From: Trinickia symbiotica
GTDB lineage: Bacteria > Pseudomonadota > Gammaproteobacteria > Burkholderiales > Burkholderiaceae
Reading direction: 5' to 3'
Assembly (NCBI RefSeq): GCF_002934455.1
Contig: NZ_PTIR01000008.1
Location: forward strand, 186,001-250,000
DNA: 64,000 nt
Under the pieces are notes generated by a model. The model was given only the letters and a program-made list of their open reading frames with translations, was not told where the DNA came from and made no database searches. This document shows, in pieces, positions 17,894-27,505 of the stretch (its first letter is position 1; each line of letters opens with the position of its first letter). Position numbers and translations under genes: made by a program.

Positions 17894-19338
17894 CCATTCG
17901 TTCCATGTTGCAGAAATTCCGATGGCTCGCCGTGCTTGCGGGCCTCGCCGTGTGCGGCCCGACCTATGCGGCTGAGTCACAAGTCTCGGGGGGACGATAT
18001 GGCGACGTCACCGTCGCATGGCCCGAAGGCGAAATGGGCGGCTTCGTCATTCTCTTTTCGGCGGGCAAGGGCTGGAGCCCTGCCGACGCGCAGGCGGCTC
18101 GCGCATTGGCGCATGAAGGCGTATTGACGGTTGGGGTCGACACGGGGCATTACGCCGCGAATCTTGCCGCCACCGGGCAAGCGTGCCGGCACCTCGACGG
18201 GGACGCCGAGGCGATCAGTCATCAGCTCGAGCGCCAGTTGAAGTCGAGCCGGTATTTCGCGCCGATCGTCGTCGGGGCGGGGCAAGGTGGGACGCTTGCC
18301 TTGCACGTTCTGGCTCAGGCGCCCGCGAATACGATCGCCGGCGCCGTAGCGCTCGATGCCGAGGGAACGCTCGATAAGCGTTTCGAACCTTGTGCGCCCG
18401 ATCCGACGGTAAGCCGGGGGAGTGTATTGCCGGGTTTCGTCGAGACAGGTGTGACGACGCAGACTGCAATCAAGGCGTCGCAACAGGCGGAACGTTCAGC
18501 GGTGAAGGAAGGGGCCGATTCGCCGGGCTTTCACTACGGCAAGAACGTCACGAGTCTGATGGCTCCGCTTTTGGCGAAACGGCCGCGGGTGTTCCGCGGG
18601 ACGACGACTCGGGCAGACCAGCTCGTTGCGTTGATCGGGCCGCATCTGCTGTCGCAGACGGGTGGCGAGCAGGACGTTTCGGACTTGCCGCTGATCGAAC
18701 TGCCCGCTGCTCACCCTAAAGGGATGGTCGCCATCATCATGTCGGGCGATGGCGGCTGGCGCGATCTCGACAAGACGATCGGCGAGGAGTTTCAGAAGGA
18801 CGGGGTATCGGTCATCGGTTGGGACAGCTTGCGGTATTTCTGGAGCGAGAAGACGCCGGAGCAGGTCAGCCGCGACCTGAGCCGCGTTCTGCGTGTCTAT
18901 GGCGCGCGCTGGCATGCGGACTCGTTCGCGTTGATCGGTTACTCGTTCGGCGCGGATGTGATGCCGTTCGCGTACAACAGACTGCCGGCTTCGTTGCGAG
19001 ACAGGATTGCCATCGTTTCGCTGCTCGGATTCGCCAACGCGGCTGACTTCCAGGTCCGCGTGACCGGGTGGCTCGGTTTGCCGGCGAGCGCTAAGGCGTT
19101 GCCGGCCAGACCCGAGGTCGATCGCATGCCTGCCGGCGTGATCCAATGCTTCTATGGGGAAGACGAGGACGATACGTTGTGTCCGGCCCTAGCTCCTACG
19201 CGCGAGGTGGTGCGCACGCCGGGCGGGCATCACTTCGGCCGCGGATACGGTGTGATGGAAGATCAGATCCTCGCGGGGTGGGAGAAGAGAATCCGCGGCG
19301 AGAATGCTGTTGTTGTCCATACGGGATCTACTCCGTAG
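17890..19338 (+). CDS. acvB: AcvB/VirJ family lysyl-phosphatidylglycerol hydrolase
   Basis: A 482-residue periplasmic protein of AcvB type: signal peptide at the N-terminus (..RWLAVLAGLAVCGPTYA), an N-terminal alpha/beta-hydrolase-like half and a C-terminal VirJ domain (from about 285). The C-terminal nucleophile motif G-Y-S-F-G is intact near residue 352 and a C-terminal 'GGHHFG' supplies the His. In the N-terminal half the corresponding motif reads G-A-G-Q-G, without serine. AcvB of Agrobacterium hydrolyses lysyl-PG. The GTG at 17890 overlaps the mprF stop and has a G-rich ribosome site eight bases upstream; the ATG at 17905 lacks one. Synthesis and removal of the lipid are thus encoded together. 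Confidence 0.93.
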   Translation: MTIRSMLQKFRWLAVLAGLAVCGPTYAAESQVSGGRYGDVTVAWPEGEMGGFVILFSAGKGWSPADAQAARALAHEGVLTVGVDTGHYAANLAATGQACRHLDGDAEAISHQLERQLKSSRYFAPIVVGAGQGGTLALHVLAQAPANTIAGAVALDAEGTLDKRFEPCAPDPTVSRGSVLPGFVETGVTTQTAIKASQQAERSAVKEGADSPGFHYGKNVTSLMAPLLAKRPRVFRGTTTRADQLVALIGPHLLSQTGGEQDVSDLPLIELPAAHPKGMVAIIMSGDGGWRDLDKTIGEEFQKDGVSVIGWDSLRYFWSEKTPEQVSRDLSRVLRVYGARWHADSFALIGYSFGADVMPFAYNRLPASLRDRIAIVSLLGFANAADFQVRVTGWLGLPASAKALPARPEVDRMPAGVIQCFYGEDEDDTLCPALAPTREVVRTPGGHHFGRGYGVMEDQILAGWEKRIRGENAVVVHTGSTP

Positions 19339-19417
19339 ACCTGCGTCCGTGCGCGGCTTGCGTCTGAGCGCCGAACCTCTGGTTATGCTCGGCGATCAGA
19401 GGATCCCTTTGCGGTTT

Positions 19418-21085
19418 TCAATCGGTAGCCTGCACGGACCTTGCATCTCGCCACGACAGTAGCTTGTCGGTTGGTTCCGCGACGTCATCGTGAGAGATGA
19501 TGACCAGTATCGAGTGATTAAACCGTTCGCGGAACGCGGCAACAATCGATTTTGCCGAACCCCGATCAAGGTTTGTGGTCGGTTCATCGAGAATCAGCAC
19601 ACCAGCCTCGCGAACGAATGCCCGCGCGAGCGCGATTCGGCGCCGCTCGCCGCCTGACCAGTCCGCGCCCCTGTCGTTGATGCGGGCCGACAGCGTAAGT
19701 CCTCGCGCCGCCAGCATCTCCGATATGCCCAACCGCCGGGCGGCATCGTCGATCGCTTCGTCCGAGATCGCGGAATCGCCTAAACGTATGTTGTCGGCGA
19801 CCGTCCCGGCGAAAACATAGTCGACTTGCGGCACATAGAGCGTGTGCCGACGTAGTTCCCGACTACTCATCGGCAGGGGATAACGTTTGCCGTCCACAAT
19901 CACGGTACCCTTTGCCGCGGGAACGAGCCCTGCCAGGGTGCGGGCCAGCGTTGACTTTCCAATGCCGCTCGGTCCTTGAAATACCACGACGTCGCCTCGT
20001 TGCCATGCCGCCGATCGCGGCTCACCAAGGGGTCGATCGCCGTTCATCGTTATGACGCCGTGAAATTCGAAGGTTTTTACCGGCACGCGGGAAGGTGCAG
20101 CCGGTGGTCGCTCGCCATGAGCATCCCGGAGAACATTCGCCGCAACCTCCATGCTTGCCGACGAGCGCGTAAGGCGCTCCGCCGAACGCGAGAGATTGAC
20201 GATCGGCGCGATCAGTTGGAAATAGGCGAGTATCAGCGCTACCAGTCCTCCTACTCTCTCAGCGCCTTCAGCCGGTGTGCTTGTACCAAGCCCGGATAGA
20301 TAGACGGCAATCGTCGCAACGAGGCCGAGCCAATGAACGATTTCGAGCCGGACATGCTTGGCGAAATAGTGGCGGGCGTGTCGACGGACCTGGCCGTCGA
20401 AGTCCTCGAGCTGGTTGCGCAACTGGCTGGTCAGAAAGGTCTCCGTCCCGTAGCTGCGCACTACTTCGCCCAGTTCGTGCGCCGTTGCGATGTTCGCTAG
20501 AATGCCGCGTTGCGCCTCGTCGAAGGATTTGCCCAGTGCATATTCGTTGCGCACTTCATGAAGATTCCAAGCGATAAAGATGAATGCCGTCGAGAAAATG
20601 ATGATTGCAGCGGGCCAGCTCACCTGCGCTGCGACGAACAAAACGGCAACCAGGAGGCCCGCTAGATAAGGCCCAACATCGATGAATAAGTCAGAGACGA
20701 TTGCATGAGCAGCGTCTCGGCCTTTGTCGAAGGCATGCATCAAATCGCTGATGGAATAGCGCCAGAATGACCGGTCTGGGCGGAGCAGCGCGGCCAGTGT
20801 CGCAAACGCGACATCCCCACCGATTCTCTCGCGCGAGCGCAATGCAAAATAGTTCGCAGTGGCCGAGCATATGCCGCTGGCCAAGCCAATGCTTACGTAA
20901 GCGCCGAGGACTGGCGTCAGCCCGCTCCCGTGCATCACGGCAACGGTTGCGCGCGCCAAGACGAAGGGCTGAAACGCGAGAAACACGCTTGCGGTCGTAG
21001 CGCAAACCGCCACATAAAAGCCAACTCGGACGGTGTTGGGCGGGATGACGCTCCTCAACAGACGGATGTTGGCGATCAGCGACAT
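19418..21085 (-). CDS. ABC exporter, fused membrane and ATPase domains
   Basis: A 555-residue half-transporter: about six hydrophobic segments in residues 20-310 and a nucleotide-binding domain in 340-545. Walker A is GPSGIGKST, the signature is WSGGERRR (Trp in place of the usual Leu) and Walker B is VLILDEPT. It should work as a homodimer exporting a lipid, drug or peptide. GC content looks lower than in both neighbours (estimated mid-50s against low-60s), which hints at horizontal acquisition. No peptide-modifying enzyme lies beside it, and it is convergent with acvB and divergent from hmgA, so the cargo is unknown. Confidence 0.9.
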   Translation of the reverse strand: MSLIANIRLLRSVIPPNTVRVGFYVAVCATTASVFLAFQPFVLARATVAVMHGSGLTPVLGAYVSIGLASGICSATANYFALRSRERIGGDVAFATLAALLRPDRSFWRYSISDLMHAFDKGRDAAHAIVSDLFIDVGPYLAGLLVAVLFVAAQVSWPAAIIIFSTAFIFIAWNLHEVRNEYALGKSFDEAQRGILANIATAHELGEVVRSYGTETFLTSQLRNQLEDFDGQVRRHARHYFAKHVRLEIVHWLGLVATIAVYLSGLGTSTPAEGAERVGGLVALILAYFQLIAPIVNLSRSAERLTRSSASMEVAANVLRDAHGERPPAAPSRVPVKTFEFHGVITMNGDRPLGEPRSAAWQRGDVVVFQGPSGIGKSTLARTLAGLVPAAKGTVIVDGKRYPLPMSSRELRRHTLYVPQVDYVFAGTVADNIRLGDSAISDEAIDDAARRLGISEMLAARGLTLSARINDRGADWSGGERRRIALARAFVREAGVLILDEPTTNLDRGSAKSIVAAFRERFNHSILVIISHDDVAEPTDKLLSWRDARSVQATD

Positions 21086-21328
21086 GGCCTTTTCTTCAAG
21101 ACGATCTTTGCCTGCGCGATCTGCACAGGGCTGGCGACAATAAAATCGCCGCAGTAGGAAGAGATGATTCGCTGCGAAAATCGGACGGAATTACCCCGAG
21201 GGGAGGCTCGGATGTCCGCTACATCGATGACAGAGAGTCCGACCGGGGGAGGGCAGGCCAAGGGTAGCGAACAATCACGTATGATTTGCGAGTTGTACAC
21301 CTCGTCAATCAGCGCGGAGGAGCCAGAG

Positions 21329-22663
21329 ATGACGCTCGACCTGTCCAAACCGTCGACGGCCGGCTACCAGAGCGGCTTCGCCAACGAGTTCGCGACCGAA
21401 GCGCTGCCATGCGCGTTGCCGCAGGGTCGCAACTCACCGCAACGCGCGCCGTATGGCCTTTACACGGAGCAGCTGTCCGGCACCGCGTTCACCGCGCCTC
21501 GCGCTCACAACCGCCGCTCGTGGCTCTACCGGATCCGTCCGGCCGCGGTGCACCGCCCGTTCGAGCGATTCGAGGGCCCGCAGCGGCTCGTGTCGAACTT
21601 TGTGGATTCGGTGGATGTGCCGCCGACGCCGCCGAACCAATTGCGTTGGGATCCGTTGCCGATGCCGGTCGAGCCGACCGACTTCGTCGAAGGCTGGGTC
21701 ACGATGGCGGGCAACGGCTCGGCCGCCGCGATGAACGGCTGCGCAATCCACCTCTACGCGGCGAACCGCTCGATGGGCGACCGCTTCGTCTACAGCGCTG
21801 ATGGGGAGCTATTGATCGTCCCGCAATCGGGACGCCTTCATATCGCAACCGAGCTGGGCCGCCTCGACGTCGAACCGTTCGAGATCGCGGTGATTCCGCG
21901 CGGCGTGCGCTTCACAGTCGAGTTGCCGGACGGTAAGGCGCGCGGCTACATCTGTGAGAACTTCGGCGCGCTGCTGCGGCTGCCCGACCTCGGCCCGATC
22001 GGCTCTAACGGTCTCGCCAACCCGCGCGACTTTCTCACGCCGCACGCGGCCTACGAGGATCGCGAGGGTGACTTCGAACTCGTCGCGAAGCTGAATGGCC
22101 TGCTCTGGCGTGCCGATATCGATCACTCCCCGCTCGACGTGGTCGCCTGGCACGGCAACTATGCGCCGTACAAGTACGACTTGCGTCTTTTCAATACGAT
22201 CGGCTCGATCAGCTACGATCATCCCGACCCGTCGATCTTTCTCGTATTGCAGGCGCAAAGCGATACGCCGGGTGTCGACACCATCGACTTCGTAATCTTC
22301 CCGCCTCGCTGGCTCGCGGCAGAGAATACATTCCGGCCGCCCTGGTTCCACCGCAATGTCGCGAGCGAATTCATGGGCCTCGTTCACGGCGTTTACGATG
22401 CGAAGGCCGAAGGCTTCATGCCCGGCGGCGCGAGCCTGCACAACTGCATGTCGGGCCACGGCCCGGACGCTGACACGTACGAGAAGGCATCAGCAAGCGA
22501 TACGACGAAGCCGCAAAAGGTCGCCGACACGATGGCGTTCATGTTCGAGACACGCACGCTGATCCGGCCGACGCGCTTTGCGCTCGATACCGCGCAGTTG
22601 CAGGCGAACTACTTCGAATGCTGGCAGGGCATCAAGAAGCATTTCGATCCGGACCAACGATGA
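21329..22663 (+). CDS. hmgA: Homogentisate 1,2-dioxygenase
   Basis: A 444-residue Fe(II) ring-cleaving dioxygenase of tyrosine/phenylalanine catabolism that converts homogentisate to maleylacetoacetate. N-terminal '[15 protein letters not shown]' and the iron-site segments '[18 protein letters not shown]' (His, Glu) and '[15 protein letters not shown]' (His) are intact; length is normal. The frame is open upstream to 21164, but the ATG at 21329 has a GGAGG ribosome site and the conserved N-terminus. The usual partner fahA (fumarylacetoacetase) does not follow; a molybdenum oxidoreductase does. Confidence 0.96.
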   Translation: MTLDLSKPSTAGYQSGFANEFATEALPCALPQGRNSPQRAPYGLYTEQLSGTAFTAPRAHNRRSWLYRIRPAAVHRPFERFEGPQRLVSNFVDSVDVPPTPPNQLRWDPLPMPVEPTDFVEGWVTMAGNGSAAAMNGCAIHLYAANRSMGDRFVYSADGELLIVPQSGRLHIATELGRLDVEPFEIAVIPRGVRFTVELPDGKARGYICENFGALLRLPDLGPIGSNGLANPRDFLTPHAAYEDREGDFELVAKLNGLLWRADIDHSPLDVVAWHGNYAPYKYDLRLFNTIGSISYDHPDPSIFLVLQAQSDTPGVDTIDFVIFPPRWLAAENTFRPPWFHRNVASEFMGLVHGVYDAKAEGFMPGGASLHNCMSGHGPDADTYEKASASDTTKPQKVADTMAFMFETRTLIRPTRFALDTAQLQANYFECWQGIKKHFDPDQR

Positions 22664-22666
22664 GCA

Positions 22667-22760
22667 CGATTTCCGACTGACGCGCGACGCTCGCGCTGGA
22701 CGCGACTCGCAATAGCGAGATCGGACTCGCTTGTGACTTCGATTCGTCAGTCGAAAATCG
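22667..22760. other. Long-range inverted repeat with nested hairpins between hmgA and the oxidoreductase genes
   Basis: Sixteen-base arms CGATTTCCGACTGACG (22667-22682) and CGTCAGTCGAAAATCG (22745-22760) pair at 15 of 16 positions as Watson-Crick, enclosing 62 bases. Inside are two smaller hairpins: GCGCGA-cgc-TCGCGC (22682-22696) and CTCGC-aata-GCGAG (22706-22719). The arrangement could fold as a branched RNA on either strand. It may be a terminator-like or regulatory structure; I know no family that it fits. Confidence 0.55.
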
Positions 22761-22852
22761 CCAGTTCCCCGACATGATCGGCGCGCTCCTTCCCCTCGCG
22801 CTTTTGTCTCCTATACTTCGAGCCGTTGCTCTCCTTCGAAGCGAGGCAGCCA

Positions 22853-23365
22853 ATGGCCGATCATTCCACGGGTGCGCAATCGAGGCAGCGTGACACTGTC
22901 ACGCTGCGCGTCAACAAGCAGCCGTACACCGCGACGGTCCACCCGCGCGTCACGCTGCTCGACTGGCTACGAGAAGAAGCGGGTCTCACCGGCACGAAGA
23001 AAGGCTGTAACGAAGGCGCGTGCGGGACGTGTACGGTGCTGATCGACGGCAAGCGCATGAATAGCTGTCTAACGCTCGTCGTGCAGTGCGAAGGCGCCGA
23101 TGTAACGACTGTCGAAGGCATCGCCGGCCCGGACGGCCGTCTGCATCCCGTGCAGGAAGCGTTCATCGATCACGACGCCTTTCAGTGCGGTTACTGCACG
23201 CCGGGGCAGATCGTTTCGGCTGTTGCCTGTATCGCCGAGGGGCATGCCGTCGATGAAGCCACAGTGCGCGAATGGATGAGCGGTAACCTCTGCCGCTGCT
23301 CGTGCTATCCCCAGATTACGGCCGCCGTTCTCGATGCAGCCAGACGCATGGAGAACCCCGAATGA
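22853..23365 (+). CDS. Molybdenum oxidoreductase, 2Fe-2S subunit (PaoA/YagT-like)
   Basis: A 170-residue small subunit of a xanthine-dehydrogenase-family enzyme. It carries the plant-type ferredoxin cluster motif (GCNEGACGTC, then C) in residues about 50-75 and the second 2Fe-2S motif (CGYC and CRC) in the C-terminal half. E. coli PaoA has a Tat signal; this protein does not, so the complex is probably cytoplasmic. The ATG at 22853 follows a GAGG ribosome site. It overlaps the next gene by ATGA, showing tight coupling. Confidence 0.93.
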   Translation: MADHSTGAQSRQRDTVTLRVNKQPYTATVHPRVTLLDWLREEAGLTGTKKGCNEGACGTCTVLIDGKRMNSCLTLVVQCEGADVTTVEGIAGPDGRLHPVQEAFIDHDAFQCGYCTPGQIVSAVACIAEGHAVDEATVREWMSGNLCRCSCYPQITAAVLDAARRMENPE

Positions 23366-24369
23366 ACGACTTCGGCTACGAGCGAAGTGCAACCGTCGAG
23401 GATTGCCTCGCGACGATCGCCGCGAAGCATGCGGCCATCATCGCGGGCGGAACGGAACTGCTGAACTGGGTGCGGCTCGGGATAGCGGCGCCGCCGCAAC
23501 TCGTCGACATTGGTGGCATCCGAGATCTCGACACCATTGCGATCGAATCCGATCATCTGGTCATCGGCGCCCTCGCGAACCTCAATGCGATCGGCGAGCA
23601 TCCGCTGGTCGCGACTCATGCCAATACACTCGCGCACGCCTGCCTTCAGGCGGCGTCACCGCAAGTGCGCAACCGGGCCACGCTGGGCGGAAACGTGTTG
23701 CAGAAAACGCGCTGCGCCTATTTTCGCGCCGAAACACCGCTGCCATGGCCGTGCAACAAGCGCGAGCCGAACACAGGGTGCGCCGCCCGCAACGGCGTCA
23801 ACGATCGTCAGGCCATTTTCGGATGGACTGACGAGTGCGTGGCCGTTCAACCGTCGGATCCGGCCGTAGCCCTTGCCTGCCTCGATGCGCAAGTGGAGAT
23901 CGCCGGCGCGAACGGCTCGCGCTCGTTGGCCATGACCGAGTTCCATCTTACCCAGGCGGAGGCGGCGGCCCTCGGGGACGCGGCACGCCATGAGACGCGT
24001 CTCGCCGACGACGAAATGATCGTCGCGTTTCGGATCCCGCTCCATGCTGGCAGTCGCTCCGCCTACGTCAAGGTACGCGAAAGAGCCAGTTACGAATATG
24101 CGCTCGTGTCCGCGGCGGCCGTGATCAAGATGACCGGCGACGTCATCGAGCGCGTCTCGATCGCATTGGGCAGCGTGGCGCAACGCCCGTGGCGGCTTCC
24201 CGCCGCCGAGACCGCGCTCGTCGGTCAATCGCTCGACGCAAAGACGCTCGCCAGTGCGATCGACGCGGCAATGAAAGATGCACGGCCACTGGCGGAAAAC
24301 GGCTTCAAGGTGAAGCTCGCGCGCAACGCCGCGGTCCGGGCCATTCTCACGGCTACAGGTAGATCATGA
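23362..24369 (+). CDS. Molybdenum oxidoreductase, FAD subunit with extra Fe-S insertion (PaoB/YagS-like)
   Basis: A 335-residue FAD-binding subunit. 'AIIAGGTELLNWVRLG' near the N-terminus and 'RNRATLGGNVLQ' (about 110-121) are the flavin-binding motifs. An insertion with cysteines follows (TRCAYFR...WPCNKREPNTGCAA), the feature that in PaoB binds an additional 4Fe-4S cluster. This separates it from plain xanthine dehydrogenases and points to a broad-specificity aldehyde oxidoreductase. ATGA overlaps at both ends show that the three subunits are translationally coupled. The start lies at the ATGA, not at the longer open frame beginning at 23302. Confidence 0.93.
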   Translation: MNDFGYERSATVEDCLATIAAKHAAIIAGGTELLNWVRLGIAAPPQLVDIGGIRDLDTIAIESDHLVIGALANLNAIGEHPLVATHANTLAHACLQAASPQVRNRATLGGNVLQKTRCAYFRAETPLPWPCNKREPNTGCAARNGVNDRQAIFGWTDECVAVQPSDPAVALACLDAQVEIAGANGSRSLAMTEFHLTQAEAAALGDAARHETRLADDEMIVAFRIPLHAGSRSAYVKVRERASYEYALVSAAAVIKMTGDVIERVSIALGSVAQRPWRLPAAETALVGQSLDAKTLASAIDAAMKDARPLAENGFKVKLARNAAVRAILTATGRS

Positions 24370-26480
24370 GCATCGGAGCTCCCGTATCGCGCGTCGAAGG
24401 CATCGCCAAAGTCACGGGGCGAGCGAAATACGCCGCCGATCACACGCCGAAGGGCACGCTGCACGCAGTGATCGTCGGCGCCCCGATCGCCGCCGGCCGG
24501 GTTGCCGGCATCGACGTGGATGCCGCGCTTGCCGTTCCTGGCGTCGTGCGGGTCCTCACGGCGAAAGACATGCCGCGCTTTGGCGAAATCGGCCCGCCGG
24601 CGGCCGTCCTCAGCATGCCGATGCAACACGACGAGATTCGCTTTCAGGGCGAGCCCGTTGCGATCGTGCTGGCGGAATCGATCGACGCCGCCGACGAAGC
24701 GCGAGCCGCGGTCAAAGTCCGATGCGCGCCGCAACCGCCGATCGGTCTTGGCGCGGGCAAGAACGAAGCGGCACCCTCGCCGCGTATGCTCGGCGAAGAC
24801 CTCGACATGGGCCATGTCGACAGAAGTCTCGCGGAGTCGAAGTTCGTGGTGAGGCAATCGTACGAACAGCCTGACCGGCACCACAATGCAATGGAAACTT
24901 CCGGGACGGTCGCTCAATTCGAGGACGGTAAGCTGACGCTCTGGGATGCGGTGCAGGCCGGCGCGAATGTACCGCCGGTCGTGGCGGCGGCGTTGGGGAT
25001 CGATGCCGCCGATATCCGCGTCATCGCGCCGCACACGGGCGGCGGCTTTGGCTCCAAGGGATACGTCTGGCCGCATCAGATCCTGGCCGCGGCCTGCGCG
25101 CGTATCGCCGGTCGGCCCGTGAAGCTGCACTTGCGCCGCCAAGACCAATATGCGTGCGTCGGCTATCAGCCTTGGATGCTCCAGCACGTGAGTCTCGGCG
25201 CGCGCGACGATGGCGCGTTGACCGCCATCGATCATGAGATCGTCAACTCGACGGCCATCGCCGATACGCATGTCGAACCGTCGAGCGAAGGCAGCAAGTC
25301 GCTTTATGCTTGCCCCGCCATTCGTACAAGACAGCTCATCAAGCGCATTCACATCAATGTCCCGACGCCCATGCGGGCGCCTGTCGAAGGGCCGGGTCTC
25401 TGGGCGCTCGAAAGCGCGATGAACGAGCTGGCGGAGCAACTCGGCATGGACCCTCTCGATGTTCGGCTCAAGAACTATGCCGAAGTCGATCCGCTGACGG
25501 GCAAACCGTGGTCATCGAAGAAGCTGCGCGAAGCGTACGACGCCGGGGCGCGCCTCTACGGTTGGCGTACGCGCCATCAACGGCCGCGCGAGGAGGGCCC
25601 GTGGCGTATCGGCCATGGCATGGCCACCTGCTCGATGGGCAACTATCGTTTCCCTGGCGGCGCGCTTGTTCGATTGAAGGCAGACGGTTCCGCGATCATC
25701 GAAGCCAATACGCACGACATCGGCACCGGCACGCAGACCGTGTTTTGCCAGATTGCCGCGAGCGAACTCGGCTTGCCCGTCGAGAGCGTTTCGATCGTAT
25801 GGGGCGATACGCGGCTGCATCCCGGCGGGCCGGTTTATGGATCGAGCGCCACGGTCGGCACGGGCAGCGCCGTCGCGCTGGCATGCCGTGAGATCAGGAC
25901 GAAGCTCGCGGCGCTGGGGGCGGGCGACGATCCGGGTGCGATCCTGCGCGCTGCCGGGCTCGAAGAGCTATCGGCATCGGGTCACTTCACTTTGCCCGGC
26001 GGCGCGCCGTTCAACGCGGACGGCGCGGATACGCCCCACGCCATGCGAACCTGGGGGGCGATCTTCGTCGAAGTCGGTGTGGATCCCGATCTCGGTCTCG
26101 TGCGCCTGCGCCGCGCCGTCGGCGCCTATTCGGTGGGGCGAATCATCAATCCGAAGACGGCTCGAAGCCAAATGACGGGCGCGATCATCTGGGGCTGGGG
26201 CAAAGCGACGATGGAGGGAAGCACTCAGGAGCCGAACCACGGCGGCTGGCTTGCAAAGAATCTTTCGAACGTGGTGATACCGGTCAACGCGGACATTCCA
26301 ACCGATATCACAATTCACTTTGTCGACGAATACGACTCGCATGCAAGCGCCATCGGCGCGCGCGGCATTGGCGAGCTCGGCGCCACGGGCGTCGATGCCG
26401 CCGTCGCCGCGGCCGTTTATGACGCGATCGGCGTGCGCGTCAGGAAGCTGCCTATTCGCCTGGAGCCTCTGCAAAGATGA
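24366..26480 (+). CDS. Molybdenum oxidoreductase, molybdopterin-binding subunit (PaoC/YagR-like)
   Basis: A 704-residue catalytic subunit that binds the Mo cofactor and oxidises the substrate, probably an aldehyde. Cofactor segments include 'APHTGGGFGSKGYVWP' and 'GSSATVGTGSAVALAC'. The C-terminal 'ARGIGELGATG' contains the catalytic glutamate. Length agrees with PaoC. No XdhC/PaoD-type maturation chaperone is beside the operon, so insertion of the cofactor must rely on a gene elsewhere. Its 3' end overlaps the convergent DeoR-type gene by 29 bases. Confidence 0.94.
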   Translation: MSIGAPVSRVEGIAKVTGRAKYAADHTPKGTLHAVIVGAPIAAGRVAGIDVDAALAVPGVVRVLTAKDMPRFGEIGPPAAVLSMPMQHDEIRFQGEPVAIVLAESIDAADEARAAVKVRCAPQPPIGLGAGKNEAAPSPRMLGEDLDMGHVDRSLAESKFVVRQSYEQPDRHHNAMETSGTVAQFEDGKLTLWDAVQAGANVPPVVAAALGIDAADIRVIAPHTGGGFGSKGYVWPHQILAAACARIAGRPVKLHLRRQDQYACVGYQPWMLQHVSLGARDDGALTAIDHEIVNSTAIADTHVEPSSEGSKSLYACPAIRTRQLIKRIHINVPTPMRAPVEGPGLWALESAMNELAEQLGMDPLDVRLKNYAEVDPLTGKPWSSKKLREAYDAGARLYGWRTRHQRPREEGPWRIGHGMATCSMGNYRFPGGALVRLKADGSAIIEANTHDIGTGTQTVFCQIAASELGLPVESVSIVWGDTRLHPGGPVYGSSATVGTGSAVALACREIRTKLAALGAGDDPGAILRAAGLEELSASGHFTLPGGAPFNADGADTPHAMRTWGAIFVEVGVDPDLGLVRLRRAVGAYSVGRIINPKTARSQMTGAIIWGWGKATMEGSTQEPNHGGWLAKNLSNVVIPVNADIPTDITIHFVDEYDSHASAIGARGIGELGATGVDAAVAAAVYDAIGVRVRKLPIRLEPLQR

Positions 26481-27228
26481 CTTCGATGCCGAGACCGCGA
26501 AGCCACTCGCGATATTCGGGCGCGAGCCCGCGATCGGTCACCACCGTGTGCACACGCTCCATCGCGCCGAACGTCGCGAATTCGCGGCGGCCGAACTTCT
26601 CGGAATCGGCGAGCAGATAGACGTGCCGCGCGGCGCCGATCATGCCGCTCTTCACGTGCAGGTCGATAAAGTCGGGATACGAGATTCCGCCTTCCTTGGA
26701 GACGCCGCCGGCCGCAAGGAAGAGCTTGTCGACGAACATGCCTTCGAAGAACGCCGATGCTTTTTCTCCGGAAACGGCCAACGTCTCCGGCATGAATTGA
26801 CCGCCCGTCAGCATCACGCGGTTCGACGGCTCGTTGCCCAGCAACATCGCAATGTTGAGCGCGTTCGTGACGATGCGCAGGTGCTGGCGGCCGACCAGGT
26901 TCTTTGCCATCTCCGTCGTCGTCGCGCCGCAATCGAGAATCATCGAGTCGCCGTTGGCGACGAGCGTCGCCGCTTTCGCGCCGATCCACACTTTCGCGGC
27001 GGTCGGCTGCAAATGGCTCATTCCCGTGCCGTCGAACATGTACGACAGCGTCTTGAGACGCACGAGCCCATGCACGCGCTCGACGAGTCCGTCGCGCTCG
27101 AGGGCATCGACATCCTTGCGGATCGTCGGCATCGATACGTTGAAACTTCGCGCGAGGTCCGACAGCTTGACTGCCTTCATGTCGCGCACGCTCGCGTAAA
27201 TATTTTCCCAGCGGGTCTTCTGGTCCAT
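26452..27228 (-). CDS. DeoR/GlpR-family transcriptional regulator
   Basis: A 258-residue sugar-phosphate-responsive repressor. The N-terminal HTH (residues 8-60: 'VKLSDLARSFNVSMPTIRKD') is followed by the DeoR sensor domain with 'GDSMILDCGATTTEMAK', 'VMLTGGQF' and 'YLLADSEKFGRREF'. Family members are released from DNA by a phosphorylated intermediate. It is divergent from the transketolase/ABC/kinase operon that starts at 27506 and is its likely regulator. Its 3' end runs 29 bases into the oxidoreductase gene on the other strand. Confidence 0.94.
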   Translation of the reverse strand: MDQKTRWENIYASVRDMKAVKLSDLARSFNVSMPTIRKDVDALERDGLVERVHGLVRLKTLSYMFDGTGMSHLQPTAAKVWIGAKAATLVANGDSMILDCGATTTEMAKNLVGRQHLRIVTNALNIAMLLGNEPSNRVMLTGGQFMPETLAVSGEKASAFFEGMFVDKLFLAAGGVSKEGGISYPDFIDLHVKSGMIGAARHVYLLADSEKFGRREFATFGAMERVHTVVTDRGLAPEYREWLRGLGIEVIFAEAPGE

Positions 27229-27320
27229 CTCTTGGTTTCCGATCTAGCTCGTGGGGCTGCTTCGTTCCCCGGCCGCCCTCGCAAGCCCACCTTGCGCATG
27301 GTTTCGATCGATTATAGCTC

Positions 27321-27495
27321 GACTTTCTTTTTGGAAAGTCAGGGCGCTGCGCTAGCCGTTGGTTGTTGTCGCGCGTGACGGCAGTTGGATCGCTTTCTTC
27401 CGTGCCTAGGGGTATTCCCTGGCCAAAAAACGGCGAGAAGTCGTTGACTTCCGTTCGCTCGCGGAAGAAACTAAAAGCAACTCAAGAGAAACTAA
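27321..27495. promoter_or_regulatory. Candidate DeoR-type operators in the divergent region
   Basis: Two signals lie between the regulator and the operon. One is a perfect inverted repeat GACTTTC-N6-GAAAGTC (27321-27340). The other is a direct repeat GAAACTAA at 27467-27474 and 27488-27495, start-to-start 21 bases, i.e. two helical turns, immediately before the first gene. DeoR-family proteins often bind repeated short AT-rich elements. Binding is inferred. Confidence 0.45.
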
Positions 27496-27505
27496 GAGAA
27501 AGTAG

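Noticed and set aside
21164-21328. 55-residue N-terminal extension of HmgA
   Set aside because: The conserved HmgA N-terminus begins right after the ATG at 21329, which has a good ribosome site; the extension has no similarity pattern.
21076-21348. 90-codon minus-strand frame as a peptide precursor for the ABC exporter
   Set aside because: No leader/core signature and no modification enzyme nearby; the bases overlap the hmgA promoter. Kept only as a remark.
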